Below are positions 54,357 to 63,081 of a stretch of DNA of 64,000 bases, in pieces. Source of the stretch: CAWIHA01 sp963835855. Its GTDB lineage: Bacteria; Acidobacteriota; Terriglobia; Bryobacterales; Bryobacteraceae. Within the stretch, counting starts at the first letter, position 1. Each line of letters begins with the position of its first letter. A program made the translations under genes and the position numbers. The notes under the pieces were generated by a model. That model ran no database searches and was not told the origin of the DNA. It saw only the letters and a list, made by a program, of their open reading frames with translations. The stretch covers positions 62,001 through 126,000 of the forward strand of contig CAWIHA010000018.1 in assembly GCA_963835855.1 (NCBI GenBank), in the 5' to 3' direction.

Positions 54357-55675
54357 CTCCCAGCCATCGCTTCGGCGCTGCGAGCGGAGCGGGCCGACAA
54401 GCGGAGTTCGAAGCCTCCGATCGCCGCAAGCACAAGCGTGAGCACCTGTAGCCGTATCACGGAGGCCAGAACTTGTGTTACCCAGGCCGTGATGTACAGT
54501 ACAATCAGCAGCGCGTGAAACGTCTGGATATCCGGCCGGGCAGCCGGGATATGCTTGGACCGGTACAGAACACCGGCGGTCACGAGCGCGCTGATCACGA
54601 TCAGCACCGTATCGTAAATCGGCACATAGATATTGAATACGAGCGTCCAGGCGATCGTTGCAGCCCAGAGGAGGTCGGCCTCCGGGCCCAACCGGACTCG
54701 CGCGCGCGCCCACCCGGCGGCAAGACAGGCAAAGGCCACTCCGGTTAGGGCCAATGCAATTCCAAGGCCGGCGTACGAGTGCCCCCCGAGCAGCAGCCGG
54801 AAAAACGTGCCGATGTCCACATACTTGAACGATCTTAGGTGCGAGGTATCGGCCGCTGTGAAATGTGCATACAACATCAACCGCCGGAGGTATGCGGCGC
54901 ATCCTTCGTAGCCGGCCGCGGCCAGCGACAGCAGACTGGCGGCAAAGGCGCCTACGACGAAGCCGAGCAATGTCCGGAAGCGCCTGCCAATCGCGAGCAT
55001 GGGCACCAGGAGCACCAAAAGCGTCGGCTTGTACGTACACAACGCAAGCGCGACACCGCCGGCAAACGGGCGCCCCGTTTTCTGGCACCTGATCGAGAGC
55101 GCAAGAGCGATAAAGCCAATCGCGGAAATCTGTCCGCCGAACCAGCACTCGATAGAAAACGGCATGAACGACAGGCAAACCAGTAAAACGGTTCTCGAAA
55201 TGCCGTCGAACTCCTCACCTTTCGGCCAGAGCAAGGCCACGCCGGAGACGTAAAGCGCACTCGAGATCACGAGCCACGCACCGTAAGCCCACAAATAGGG
55301 TAGCCGCGCCAAAGGTCTGAACAGCAGGGCGATGAAAGGGCTGTTTGCATTGGCCAGCATCGAACCCGCAGCCAGCGCCGGGCGAAGACTGTGCTCTAAC
55401 TGGTACTCGAAAGGAAGATCGTAGAGAAGCGCGTGCGGGTACTCGTTCAGGGTCTTCCCGGCAACGTAGAACTGCAAAAAGTCGCCGCCTGGCTCATGGC
55501 CGAGCACGGGGACGCCTCGAGACCCGTAAGCGATCGAAAGGCCAGTCAGCACAAGGACGACGATGAGAACTAACCACGAGACGACTCGGATTTCTCGAGC
55601 GTTCGGCAACGGCCCGAAGAGCGTCCGCAAACAATCAGAAAGGCCATGCCGGAATGCCACCCGCCGAATTTCCAT
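54353..55675 (-). CDS. GT87/DUF2029-like integral membrane glycosyltransferase
   Basis: About 440 aa from MEIRRVAFRHGLSDCLRTLF. Roughly ten hydrophobic segments. Typical DUF2029/GT87 features are GGDFLQFYVAGKTLNEYPHA after the first helix, ANANSPFIALLFRPLARLPY, and CTYKPTLLVLLVPMLAIGRR in the middle. This family uses polyprenyl-phosphate-linked sugars. Its TAG and the TAG of the TolC-like gene overlap at a shared CTAG (54353-54356) and the genes converge. Product and acceptor are unknown. Confidence 0.72.
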   Translation of the reverse strand: MEIRRVAFRHGLSDCLRTLFGPLPNAREIRVVSWLVLIVVLVLTGLSIAYGSRGVPVLGHEPGGDFLQFYVAGKTLNEYPHALLYDLPFEYQLEHSLRPALAAGSMLANANSPFIALLFRPLARLPYLWAYGAWLVISSALYVSGVALLWPKGEEFDGISRTVLLVCLSFMPFSIECWFGGQISAIGFIALALSIRCQKTGRPFAGGVALALCTYKPTLLVLLVPMLAIGRRFRTLLGFVVGAFAASLLSLAAAGYEGCAAYLRRLMLYAHFTAADTSHLRSFKYVDIGTFFRLLLGGHSYAGLGIALALTGVAFACLAAGWARARVRLGPEADLLWAATIAWTLVFNIYVPIYDTVLIVISALVTAGVLYRSKHIPAARPDIQTFHALLIVLYITAWVTQVLASVIRLQVLTLVLAAIGGFELRLSARSARSAEAMAGS

Positions 55676-55921
55676 GTCAAGGCATGATATCGCAACCGGG
55701 CGGCGGTTTCCGGCAAGCGGCGCCGGCCGAATCAGGCCACATCTGGCGGCGTGAGCGCTCGCCCGTCCGGTTGGGCCGGCAGACTCCTTCATCCCAAGCC
55801 TAAGTTATCGATTCCAAAACTGGCCGTTAGGTTGGGGCCTGTCCGCGGCAGGCGGCGAGAAGTTCGCCTGGTACACGCCTTCGCGCGGCGGGCGGACGAT
55901 CCGCAGCGCCCCGCACTGCTC
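55676..55921. other. Intergenic region
   Basis: No gene or clear promoter was seen in these ~245 bp. A short stretch (about 55805-55840, CCAAAACTGGCCGTTAGGTTGGGGCC) resembles the end of the cheY-remnant region near 44257-44281, so it may hold a small dispersed relic. Confidence 0.35.
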
Positions 55922-56458
55922 CTACTGCACGGTGACCGTGTTTCCTGCCGCCGTGAGAACGATCGCTTGGCCGGACAGGGTCATGGCCACGCCCGGCCCT
56001 ATCTGCGCCTGCCACAGAATCGCGTGAAAAGCGATGGTCCGGTTCGCGCAAATCTGGCTTCCTTGGCTCACGACGAGGTCCTGCGGCGAAAATCCTCCTG
56101 TGGTGCTATTGAACAGCTTGAATGCGGAGTAAGAGACCCCGTTGCCGTCGATGTATTCGAGGTGGATATCAACGTCGCCGTCCTGGCCCGGTACGACGCC
56201 CCCGGCCTCGTTCGCGCTGATCCGGAAGCCCGCCAGGCAGAACGGCGCCTGGGCCGAGGTCACCGTGTATTCCGCGTTCGAAGGCGTGCCGCCGGATGGA
56301 GCCGCGGGCAGCGTCTTGGCTGGGATGGTTACCGCTGCGAGATGCAGCGGGGCGACCTCAAGCAGCCGCGGCGGCTGGGCTGCTACCGCCAAAACGAAGA
56401 TCAGACACACCAAAACGCAACCGAAAAGTAGTACCGAACCTTTCCTCGATGCCAACAT
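55922..56458 (-). CDS. Small secreted protein of unknown function
   Basis: 178 aa. Signal peptide (VLLFGCVLVCLIFVLAVAAQ) followed by a mostly beta-strand domain with two Cys (PFCLAGF and SQICANR) that could form a disulphide. Recognisable stretches are GQDGDVDIHLEYIDGNGVSY and FKLFNSTTGGFSPQDLVVSQ. I recognise no family. It stands alone between the GT87-like gene and the MgtA gene. Confidence 0.65.
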   Translation of the reverse strand: MLASRKGSVLLFGCVLVCLIFVLAVAAQPPRLLEVAPLHLAAVTIPAKTLPAAPSGGTPSNAEYTVTSAQAPFCLAGFRISANEAGGVVPGQDGDVDIHLEYIDGNGVSYSAFKLFNSTTGGFSPQDLVVSQGSQICANRTIAFHAILWQAQIGPGVAMTLSGQAIVLTAAGNTVTVQ

Positions 56459-56768
56459 GCAATTCTCCTCTGTGCAGTTTGAAATTGGGGCTGGAGGGCG
56501 CCCCCCACGGGATTATGACCGATCATCACCGGCGGAACAATCCCCGCGCTTGGGGCGGATGACGAACGCGGGATTTTGAGGCGGCGGGACGGGGCCGGAC
56601 CAGGGTAGGCGCAGCTATGCCGCCGGTCCTCAAAAGCGCATGGCTGCGCGATGGCCTTCCTCTGCACCTTGGTGCAAGCGGCAAATAAGTTTTGCGGCGT
56701 AGCATAGTATGCTCGTATCATCGAGTTCCGAGAACATTGACCGCGAGAACCCACAGCAACGACTACAC
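56459..56768. promoter_or_regulatory. Upstream region of the Mg2+/P-type ATPase gene
   Basis: About 310 bp without a confirmed gene. It contains two inverted repeats, TGCACC-TT-GGTGCA (56663-56676) and AGCATA-G-TATGCT (56701-56713); the second overlaps an upstream in-frame ATG at 56709. A GGACC/GGTCC pair flanks a ~25-nt loop near 56598-56630. Control by Mg2+ cannot be shown from sequence. Confidence 0.4.
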
Positions 56769-59312
56769 ATGGAAAAACGAGAAAAGCCTTTAGACCGCTT
56801 CTGGGATAAGCCGCTGCGGGACCTGCTTCAAACGCTGGAGGCAACTCCGGCCGGCCTGAGCTCCGGAGAGGCGCAGCGGCGATTGCGCCTCTATGGTCCA
56901 AACAGCCTGGTGCGGGAATCGCGCCTCGCCGCTCTGGTCAATTTTTTCCGCTTCTTCGCCAATCCCCTCGTCATCATCCTGCTCATAGCCAGCGCCATCT
57001 CTTTTGTGCTGGGTGACCGGGTCGGCGGCCCGATCATTGTCGCAATAGTCCTGCTCAGCGTGCTACTGAACTTCTTCATGGAGTTCCGGGCCCGGCGCGC
57101 GGTGGAGGAGATTCGGAAGCAGATTGCCACAACTGCCACCGTGATTCGTGACGGGCGGGAACTGGAGCTGCCGGCAGCGGAGCTGGTCCCCGGGGATATC
57201 GTCCGGCTCAAGGCGGGAGACCTTGTGCCGGCGGACGGCCGTTTGTTGGATACGAAGGACCTGCACGTGCGCGAGTCAGCGCTCACCGGAGAGTCTTTGC
57301 CCGTCGACAAGAGGGCGGACGATCTTCCGGAAGGGAAGCACGGCGTTGCCGACGCAAGCAACAGCGTTTTCCTGGGCACCGCCGTTCAGACAGGGATTGC
57401 AACCGCGGTCATCGTTTCGACAGGCAGACATACCGCTCTCGGTGAGATCGCCCAGAGGCTGGCTACGCGGCCCCCGGAGACCGAGTTCGGCCGTGGAATA
57501 CGCCACTTCGGGCTGATGATTACACGAGTAATCATGCTGCTCGTGCTCTTCGTCCTGCTGGTGAACATCCTCTTCCACCGCCCGGTGCTGGAGTCGTTCT
57601 TGTTCTCAGTCGCGCTTGCCGTTGGGATGACACCGGAGATGATGCCGATGATCATTACGATCACGCTGGCCCGGGGGGCGCGGCGGATGGCCAGGAAGAA
57701 GGTCCTGGTCAAGCAACTCACGGCGATCGAGGACTTCGGCAGCATCGAGATCCTCTGCAGCGATAAGACGGGCACACTCACTGAAGACGAGATCGCGCTG
57801 GACCGGCACGTGGATGTCCAGGGCAAGCCCGACGATAACGTCCTACGGCTCATCTACCTGAACAGTCACTTTGAAGCGGGTATCAAGAGCCCTCTGGACG
57901 CCGCCATCTTGAAGTGCCAGCCCCCTTCCATCGTGGAATACGAGAAGGTGGACGAGATCCCCTTCGACTTCAACCGCAAACGCCTTTCCGTGGTGGTGCG
58001 GCATGGCGGCGAGTACCTCCTCATCACCAAGGGCGAGGCGGAGAGTATCTTTTCCATCTGCCAAACCGTGATCGTGGATGGGGCCACGCAGCCGTTCGAC
58101 GAAAGCCGGCGGGCCCAGGCAGCGGGGACCTTCCAGAAGCTGAGCGCCGACGGGTACCGCACGCTTGGGGTTGCAGTGCGGAAAGTGGACCAGCAGGATG
58201 GCTACGCGCTGGCGGCCGAGCGCAACATGACGCTCGCCGGGTTCGCGGCATTTCTTGACCCGCCCAAGGAGGGGATTGCCGCCGTTCTCGATGCGCTGAA
58301 ACAGAATGGCATCTCCGTGGTCATCATGACCGGCGACAACCAGTACGTGACACAGAAGGTGGCCCACGACGTGGGGCTCAAGACCGGCCGCATTGTCACC
58401 GGGAACGAGGTCGATACGATGGACGATGCCGCGCTGGCCTTCCAGGCGGAGAACGGCGCCATTTTTGCCCGCGTGTCGCCTGAGCAGAAGAACCGGGTCA
58501 TCCTCGCTCTCAAAGCGCGCGGGCGCGTGGTCGGGTATATGGGCGACGGCATCAACGACGCTCCATCGCTGCACACTGCGGATGTTGGCATTTCCGTGAT
58601 GAACGGCGTGGAAGTGGCGAAGGATGCCGCCAAGATCATTCTGCTCGAGAAGGACCTGGCGGTGTTGAACGACGGCGTCGTCGAGGGGCGGCGCTCGTTC
58701 GCCAACATCATGAAGTACATCGTTATGGGGACCAGCTCGAACTTCGGCAATATGTTCAGCATGGCTGCGGCATCACTCTTTTTGCCCTTCCTGCCTATGC
58801 TGCCGGCTCAAATCCTGCTGAACAACTTTCTTTACGACGTTTCGCAGATCAGCGTTCCGGGCGATAACGTCGATCCGGCCCTGCTGCACAGGCCGAAGCG
58901 ATGGCAGATCAAGTTCATTCGCCAGTTCATGATCATCATCGGTCCCATCAGCTCCATCTACGACTTCCTCACTTTCGGGGCGCTCCTCTGGCTGTTCCAC
59001 GCCGCCACGAATGCGCCACTGTTCCACACCGGATGGTTTGTGGAATCACTGGCAACACAGACGCTGGTAGTGTTCGTGATACGGACGGCCGGCAATCCGT
59101 TCCAGAGCCGCCCGAGCCGGTGGCTGCTCATCAGTGTGGCCGCTATCGTCGCTATCGCGGTGGTGCTGCCGTATACGCCACTCGCGATTCCACTGGGCTT
59201 CACTGGACTACCGCTGCCGTTGCTGGGTGTGATCGCATTACTTTCCGCGACTTACCTGCTTCTGGTGCAGACCGTCAAGACCTGGTTCTATCGCCGGCAC
59301 GCGCTGCTTTAA
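56769..59312 (+). CDS. mgtA: Mg2+-importing P-type ATPase (P-IIIB, MgtA/MgtB-like)
   Basis: 847 aa from MEKREKPLDRFWDKPLRDLL; an in-frame ATG 20 codons earlier (56709) is possible. P-type hallmarks: TGES (Thr173), phosphorylation motif DKTGTLT with Asp332, MTGDNQYVTQKVA and GDGINDAPSL at Gly592. The N-terminal cation-ATPase domain (GLSSGEAQRRLRLYGPNSLV) precedes TM helices. The second half has the four extra membrane helices (NFLYDVSQISVPGDNVDP; FGALLWLF) of the MgtA class. It imports Mg2+ using ATP. Confidence 0.92.
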   Translation: MEKREKPLDRFWDKPLRDLLQTLEATPAGLSSGEAQRRLRLYGPNSLVRESRLAALVNFFRFFANPLVIILLIASAISFVLGDRVGGPIIVAIVLLSVLLNFFMEFRARRAVEEIRKQIATTATVIRDGRELELPAAELVPGDIVRLKAGDLVPADGRLLDTKDLHVRESALTGESLPVDKRADDLPEGKHGVADASNSVFLGTAVQTGIATAVIVSTGRHTALGEIAQRLATRPPETEFGRGIRHFGLMITRVIMLLVLFVLLVNILFHRPVLESFLFSVALAVGMTPEMMPMIITITLARGARRMARKKVLVKQLTAIEDFGSIEILCSDKTGTLTEDEIALDRHVDVQGKPDDNVLRLIYLNSHFEAGIKSPLDAAILKCQPPSIVEYEKVDEIPFDFNRKRLSVVVRHGGEYLLITKGEAESIFSICQTVIVDGATQPFDESRRAQAAGTFQKLSADGYRTLGVAVRKVDQQDGYALAAERNMTLAGFAAFLDPPKEGIAAVLDALKQNGISVVIMTGDNQYVTQKVAHDVGLKTGRIVTGNEVDTMDDAALAFQAENGAIFARVSPEQKNRVILALKARGRVVGYMGDGINDAPSLHTADVGISVMNGVEVAKDAAKIILLEKDLAVLNDGVVEGRRSFANIMKYIVMGTSSNFGNMFSMAAASLFLPFLPMLPAQILLNNFLYDVSQISVPGDNVDPALLHRPKRWQIKFIRQFMIIIGPISSIYDFLTFGALLWLFHAATNAPLFHTGWFVESLATQTLVVFVIRTAGNPFQSRPSRWLLISVAAIVAIAVVLPYTPLAIPLGFTGLPLPLLGVIALLSATYLLLVQTVKTWFYRRHALL

Positions 59313-59342
59313 CGTGCGGCCGGGCGCTGTGTTGCTCTCGAA

Positions 59343-62300
59343 TCAGAAAACGTACTTGAGCCCCAACTGAATCTGGCGGGGCGGCTTATTGCCGTAAGCA
59401 TTCGCCGAGAGCACCGGTCCAAACGTCGACCCCGGCGCGAGGCTGAAGGTGCGAGACGGAATATCGAAGTTCGGGTGGTTGAACAAGTTGAAAAATTCAC
59501 CCCGAAGCTGCAGACGGCGCCCCTCGCCGCGGATGAGAATGTTCCTCGACAACGAGAAGTCGAGGTTGTTCACGCCCGGCCCGGTCAGGATATTCCGGCC
59601 AGCGTCGCCAAAAGGCCCGCTGGGGGCCGCGAAAGCGCAAGGATTAAACCAGCTCTGCGGTTGTCTCACAACGTCAGCGGCAAGTCCGCCTTGAGATTTG
59701 GTCGTTTGGCAGGCAGGATCGGGGTTATTGGGCACGGGACCGGCCTGGAAGGGGTTAGCGATCAGATCCGGCCGGGCGGGATTGCCGAACGCCGTAAGGC
59801 CGGTGCCGCCAGCCGACGGGGCAGGGAGGTTGACAGTGAAGGGGTGGCCCGTCTGTAGCGTTAAAATCCCCGCCAACTGCCAATCGCCCAAAATGTGGCT
59901 GGCCAGTCCCGGATGATTGAGCCATCGCCGGCCGACGCCGAAGGGCGCATCGTACACGGAGCTGAAGATAAAACGGTGGCGGGCGTCAAAGTCGGAAAGC
60001 GCCCACTCGGCGCGGCGATTCTGCGAATCCTGAGGCAAGCCGGAGCCGACGCTGCCGCTGAAGACAGCCGAGTCGTCATCCATGGACTTCGAGAATGTGT
60101 AGGCGGCCAGGAAGGTCAACCCTTGACTCACTCGCTTCTCCGAGCGGAACTGCAAGGCGTTATAAGAACTGGAGGCGCTTGATTCCACATAAAGGATGGA
60201 CGCACCAGCGAACTGCGGATAAGGGAAGGCGCCGGTAGCCGGGTTCGGCTGGTTGAGATCGCGCGGCGCGGCGAGATGCGTGCCTTTGGAGCCCACATAA
60301 GCCAAATCGACCATCCAGTTGGGCCGCAATTCGTACTGCAGATCGGCGTTCCACTGCTGCATATAGGCGTCGCGGAAGTTGGGAGCGATGAGATTAGGCT
60401 GGACCGCCGCCAGCCCCGGCTGGTTCAGGATGTCCTGAATCGTCATCGGACTACTGCTGTTGTTAGGGAAAGCGGAGATTTCGTAGAACGGCGGATTGAT
60501 ACGGGGGAAGAGGTTGATGTTGAAGATGCCGACATCGTAAAAGATGCCGTAGGCGGAGCGGACCACAAAGCGTTCAGTCTTCAGCGGCCGCCAGGCCACG
60601 CCGATGCGCGGCGCGAAGTCATGGAGGTCCTTCCCGTACGTGGCCCGGGGAATCCCATTGGCGCCGGCCTGGATGAACTGGCAGCCGGGAGCGGGAGAGC
60701 AGGTGAGGGAGTTGGAGCTAAGGTCGGGAACGCTGAAGCGATCATAGGCCTCCACGGGCGGGCTGTTGTACTCCCACCGCAATCCGACGTTGAGCAGCAG
60801 GCGCGGTACGACACGGATGTCGTCCTGTACGTAGTAATCCATGCCGGTGCTGCGCAGACTATTGAACGTATTGCCTTGGACCGCGAGGGCGTAGTCGGGC
60901 ACGCCCGAGAGCAACTGCGCCAAAGCTGCAACTGGAGCTCCGCTCCCGCCGCCCTGGAAGAACCATTCGCCCCGTGCCAAGAAGTCGAGGTAGTCGTTCA
61001 CCTGAATGCGGCGCAGGTCCCCGCCGAACTTGAATTGGTGCCGCCCGGGGTTCCAAGCCAGGGTGTCAGAGAAGTGAAAGGTGTTGTCGTGGCGGTCTTG
61101 CGGGTAGTTGATAGGTGCACCAATGCCGTCAAAAGCGAGGAGGCTGACATTGGGAACTCCGAGATCCACCGTGTTGGTCAGCACGTCAGGGAAGCCCAAC
61201 TCCTGGCTGACGTTCGTGCCATGGTCCTCCTGCAACACGCCGGCCGTCATCCGGTTGAACCCGAGGCGAGCTTCGTTGACCCAGCGAGGGTCGAAGATGT
61301 GCGTCCAGCTCACCCCCGTATTCTGGCCCCGGTTGAGGGTGAAGCTGCCATAGCCGGGCAGGTTCGTGAACGAGTTGACAGGGTCGTACGGGTTGAAGCG
61401 ATTCTCATTGAACAAGGAGTAGTGCCCCGAGAAGAAGTCGTTGGGGCCGGCTTGGTGGTCCAGTTTGATCAGCGGCATGTCCACCGTGTTGCGAATGACC
61501 GGTGACGCAACGAACTCAGTTGAGGTGTACAAATCCGCGCCGGCATTGGCCGCCGGATACAGGTTGAACACGGCCATGCCGGCTGGATTCACCGGTATCC
61601 CCTCGGCGGCCACCGCGTCCAGGGCATCCGACCGCTGCTTCTGCGAGGGCACTATGGCTTCGCGTGTGGTCGCCTCTCGCAAGCGGAGCCCTTCGTAGGA
61701 AACGAAGAAGAAGGTCTTGTCCCGGCGGATGGGCCCTCCCAAGGTTCCGCCGAACTGGTTGCGATCCAAGCGCGGGATGGCCGAGCAGGTCCCCGGAACA
61801 GAGGCCGGGGTGCAATCGGGCTTATCGAAGAAATTCTTGGCATCCATCTCCCGGTTGCGGAGGAATTCGAAGACATCGCCATGGAACTGGTTGCCGCCGC
61901 TTTTCAAAACCACGTTGATTTGTGCGCCGCCGCTCCGGCCGAATTCGGCCGAGTAGTCGCTGGATTGCACCTTGAACTCCTGGATGGCGTCGATGGACGG
62001 CAGGACGACGTACTGATTGATGTAGGGGTCGTTGTTGTCCACACCGTCGAGGAGGAAGTTGTTCGACTGCTCACGTGCGCCATTGACGCTGATCGCCCCG
62101 CCCTGGGTAGAGTTCTCGGAGCCCTCGGCGGGCATTTCTCCTCCAGGGACGACCAGAGCGAAGGATAAAAAGTTGCGCTCGTTTAGGGGCAGCTCGCGTA
62201 TTTGGCGGCGGTCGATCACTTGGCCCAAGGTCGAGGTGTCGGTCTGGACCAACGGAACGGTATCGGTAACCGCTATATCCTCCTTGAGCATGCCGACCTG

Positions 62301-62624
62301 AAGTATGAAATCCGCGCGCGCGGTTTGATCCACATCCAGGTTGACGTTGCTATAGACGCTGCGGCGAAAGCCCGGCTTTTCGGCGCTCACCCGATAATGC
62401 CCCGGGGGTAAAAGCGGGACGTTATAGTCGCCGTCTTCATTCGTCTCCACACCGCGGGTTGCATTGGTCTCCTGGTTGCGCACCGTAATCCGGGCTTTGG
62501 GTATGACGGCCCCGGTGGGGTCGGAAACCGTACCGACGATGGTCCCAAAGGGCCCTACGGCGAACAGGGAAACAGCCAGCAAGCCTTCTACCGCCAGAGA
62601 ACGCAACAGATATCCGCCATGCAT
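59343..62624 (-). CDS. Oar-like TonB-dependent outer-membrane protein, copy C
   Basis: 1093 aa. Signal-like N-terminus (LAVEGLLAVSLFAVGPFG), carboxypeptidase-regulatory domain (GTVSDPTGAVIPKARITVRN), a plug-like domain (LPLNERNFLSFALVVPGGEM; NGAREQSNNFLLDGVDNNDP) and a long beta-barrel ending LKYVF. The ATG has a GGAGAGAACT site. Unlike copies A and B it has no shared leader, TPR or CRTAC1 partner. It converges with the MgtA-type gene, about 30 bp away, and has no visible terminator. Confidence 0.9.
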   Translation of the reverse strand: MHGGYLLRSLAVEGLLAVSLFAVGPFGTIVGTVSDPTGAVIPKARITVRNQETNATRGVETNEDGDYNVPLLPPGHYRVSAEKPGFRRSVYSNVNLDVDQTARADFILQVGMLKEDIAVTDTVPLVQTDTSTLGQVIDRRQIRELPLNERNFLSFALVVPGGEMPAEGSENSTQGGAISVNGAREQSNNFLLDGVDNNDPYINQYVVLPSIDAIQEFKVQSSDYSAEFGRSGGAQINVVLKSGGNQFHGDVFEFLRNREMDAKNFFDKPDCTPASVPGTCSAIPRLDRNQFGGTLGGPIRRDKTFFFVSYEGLRLREATTREAIVPSQKQRSDALDAVAAEGIPVNPAGMAVFNLYPAANAGADLYTSTEFVASPVIRNTVDMPLIKLDHQAGPNDFFSGHYSLFNENRFNPYDPVNSFTNLPGYGSFTLNRGQNTGVSWTHIFDPRWVNEARLGFNRMTAGVLQEDHGTNVSQELGFPDVLTNTVDLGVPNVSLLAFDGIGAPINYPQDRHDNTFHFSDTLAWNPGRHQFKFGGDLRRIQVNDYLDFLARGEWFFQGGGSGAPVAALAQLLSGVPDYALAVQGNTFNSLRSTGMDYYVQDDIRVVPRLLLNVGLRWEYNSPPVEAYDRFSVPDLSSNSLTCSPAPGCQFIQAGANGIPRATYGKDLHDFAPRIGVAWRPLKTERFVVRSAYGIFYDVGIFNINLFPRINPPFYEISAFPNNSSSPMTIQDILNQPGLAAVQPNLIAPNFRDAYMQQWNADLQYELRPNWMVDLAYVGSKGTHLAAPRDLNQPNPATGAFPYPQFAGASILYVESSASSSYNALQFRSEKRVSQGLTFLAAYTFSKSMDDDSAVFSGSVGSGLPQDSQNRRAEWALSDFDARHRFIFSSVYDAPFGVGRRWLNHPGLASHILGDWQLAGILTLQTGHPFTVNLPAPSAGGTGLTAFGNPARPDLIANPFQAGPVPNNPDPACQTTKSQGGLAADVVRQPQSWFNPCAFAAPSGPFGDAGRNILTGPGVNNLDFSLSRNILIRGEGRRLQLRGEFFNLFNHPNFDIPSRTFSLAPGSTFGPVLSANAYGNKPPRQIQLGLKYVF

Positions 62625-62841
62625 AGTTCTCTCCTCATGAATGGCCTCCGACCCAGTTCGGCTGATCGGTTAGCCTTGAGCCGGGATCCCCGTTGGGGCA
62701 GCCCGGTTTCCGCCAAGTATACACCAACCCATGCTCCCCTTCGCTTCATCCGCGGCGTGGCAGCCCGCAATGCCATGAATTCCAACCAGCCTGCTTGCCC
62801 CGAGGTGTTGCCCCGGCGGCGAAACGAAAGCTGGACGAAAT

Positions 62842-63042
62842 TCATGCGGCGGGGCGCTTTCTGACATAGAACAAAGACGATTTGGCGGACCGAGCCGCCG
62901 CTGCCTCAATCATCCACGGGATCGGCCCCCGGAAATTGGAGAGCAGTTTCAGCAGAGGAACCACGGTCTCTTCGAGGATCTCGTTGTGCCCGTACTGCGC
63001 CCGGCCGCGCCTACGGCGAGCGGGAGCCAGGCGGGCGCACAC
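62842..63042 (-). pseudogene. Remnant of a P-type H+-ATPase (P-IIIA) N-terminal domain
   Basis: The minus strand encodes ARRRRGRAQYGHNEILEETV followed by VPLLKLLSNFRGPIPWMIEA, then AAARSAKSSLFYVRKRPAA and a stop. The YG-N-x-x-x-E-V-x-PLL-K-L-S-F-GPIPWMIEAAA pattern is the hallmark of the N-terminal cation-ATPase region of plasma-membrane-type proton pumps. Here it ends at once, before TM2, the actuator or the DKTGT site, so this is a truncated relic. A GTG or later start is possible but a functional product is unlikely. Confidence 0.65.
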
Positions 63043-63081
63043 GGGATTGCAGCCAAGAAATCTGTGGCCAGGGCAGTGGCT

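Noticed and set aside
55751..56431. 226-codon plus-strand frame
   Set aside because: Antisense of the small secreted protein at 55922-56458, which has a signal peptide and a coherent composition.
62588..62845. Small minus-strand frame upstream of Oar copy C
   Set aside because: It overlaps the start of Oar copy C in another frame and resembles no protein; the region 62625-62841 appears to be only the upstream region of that gene.
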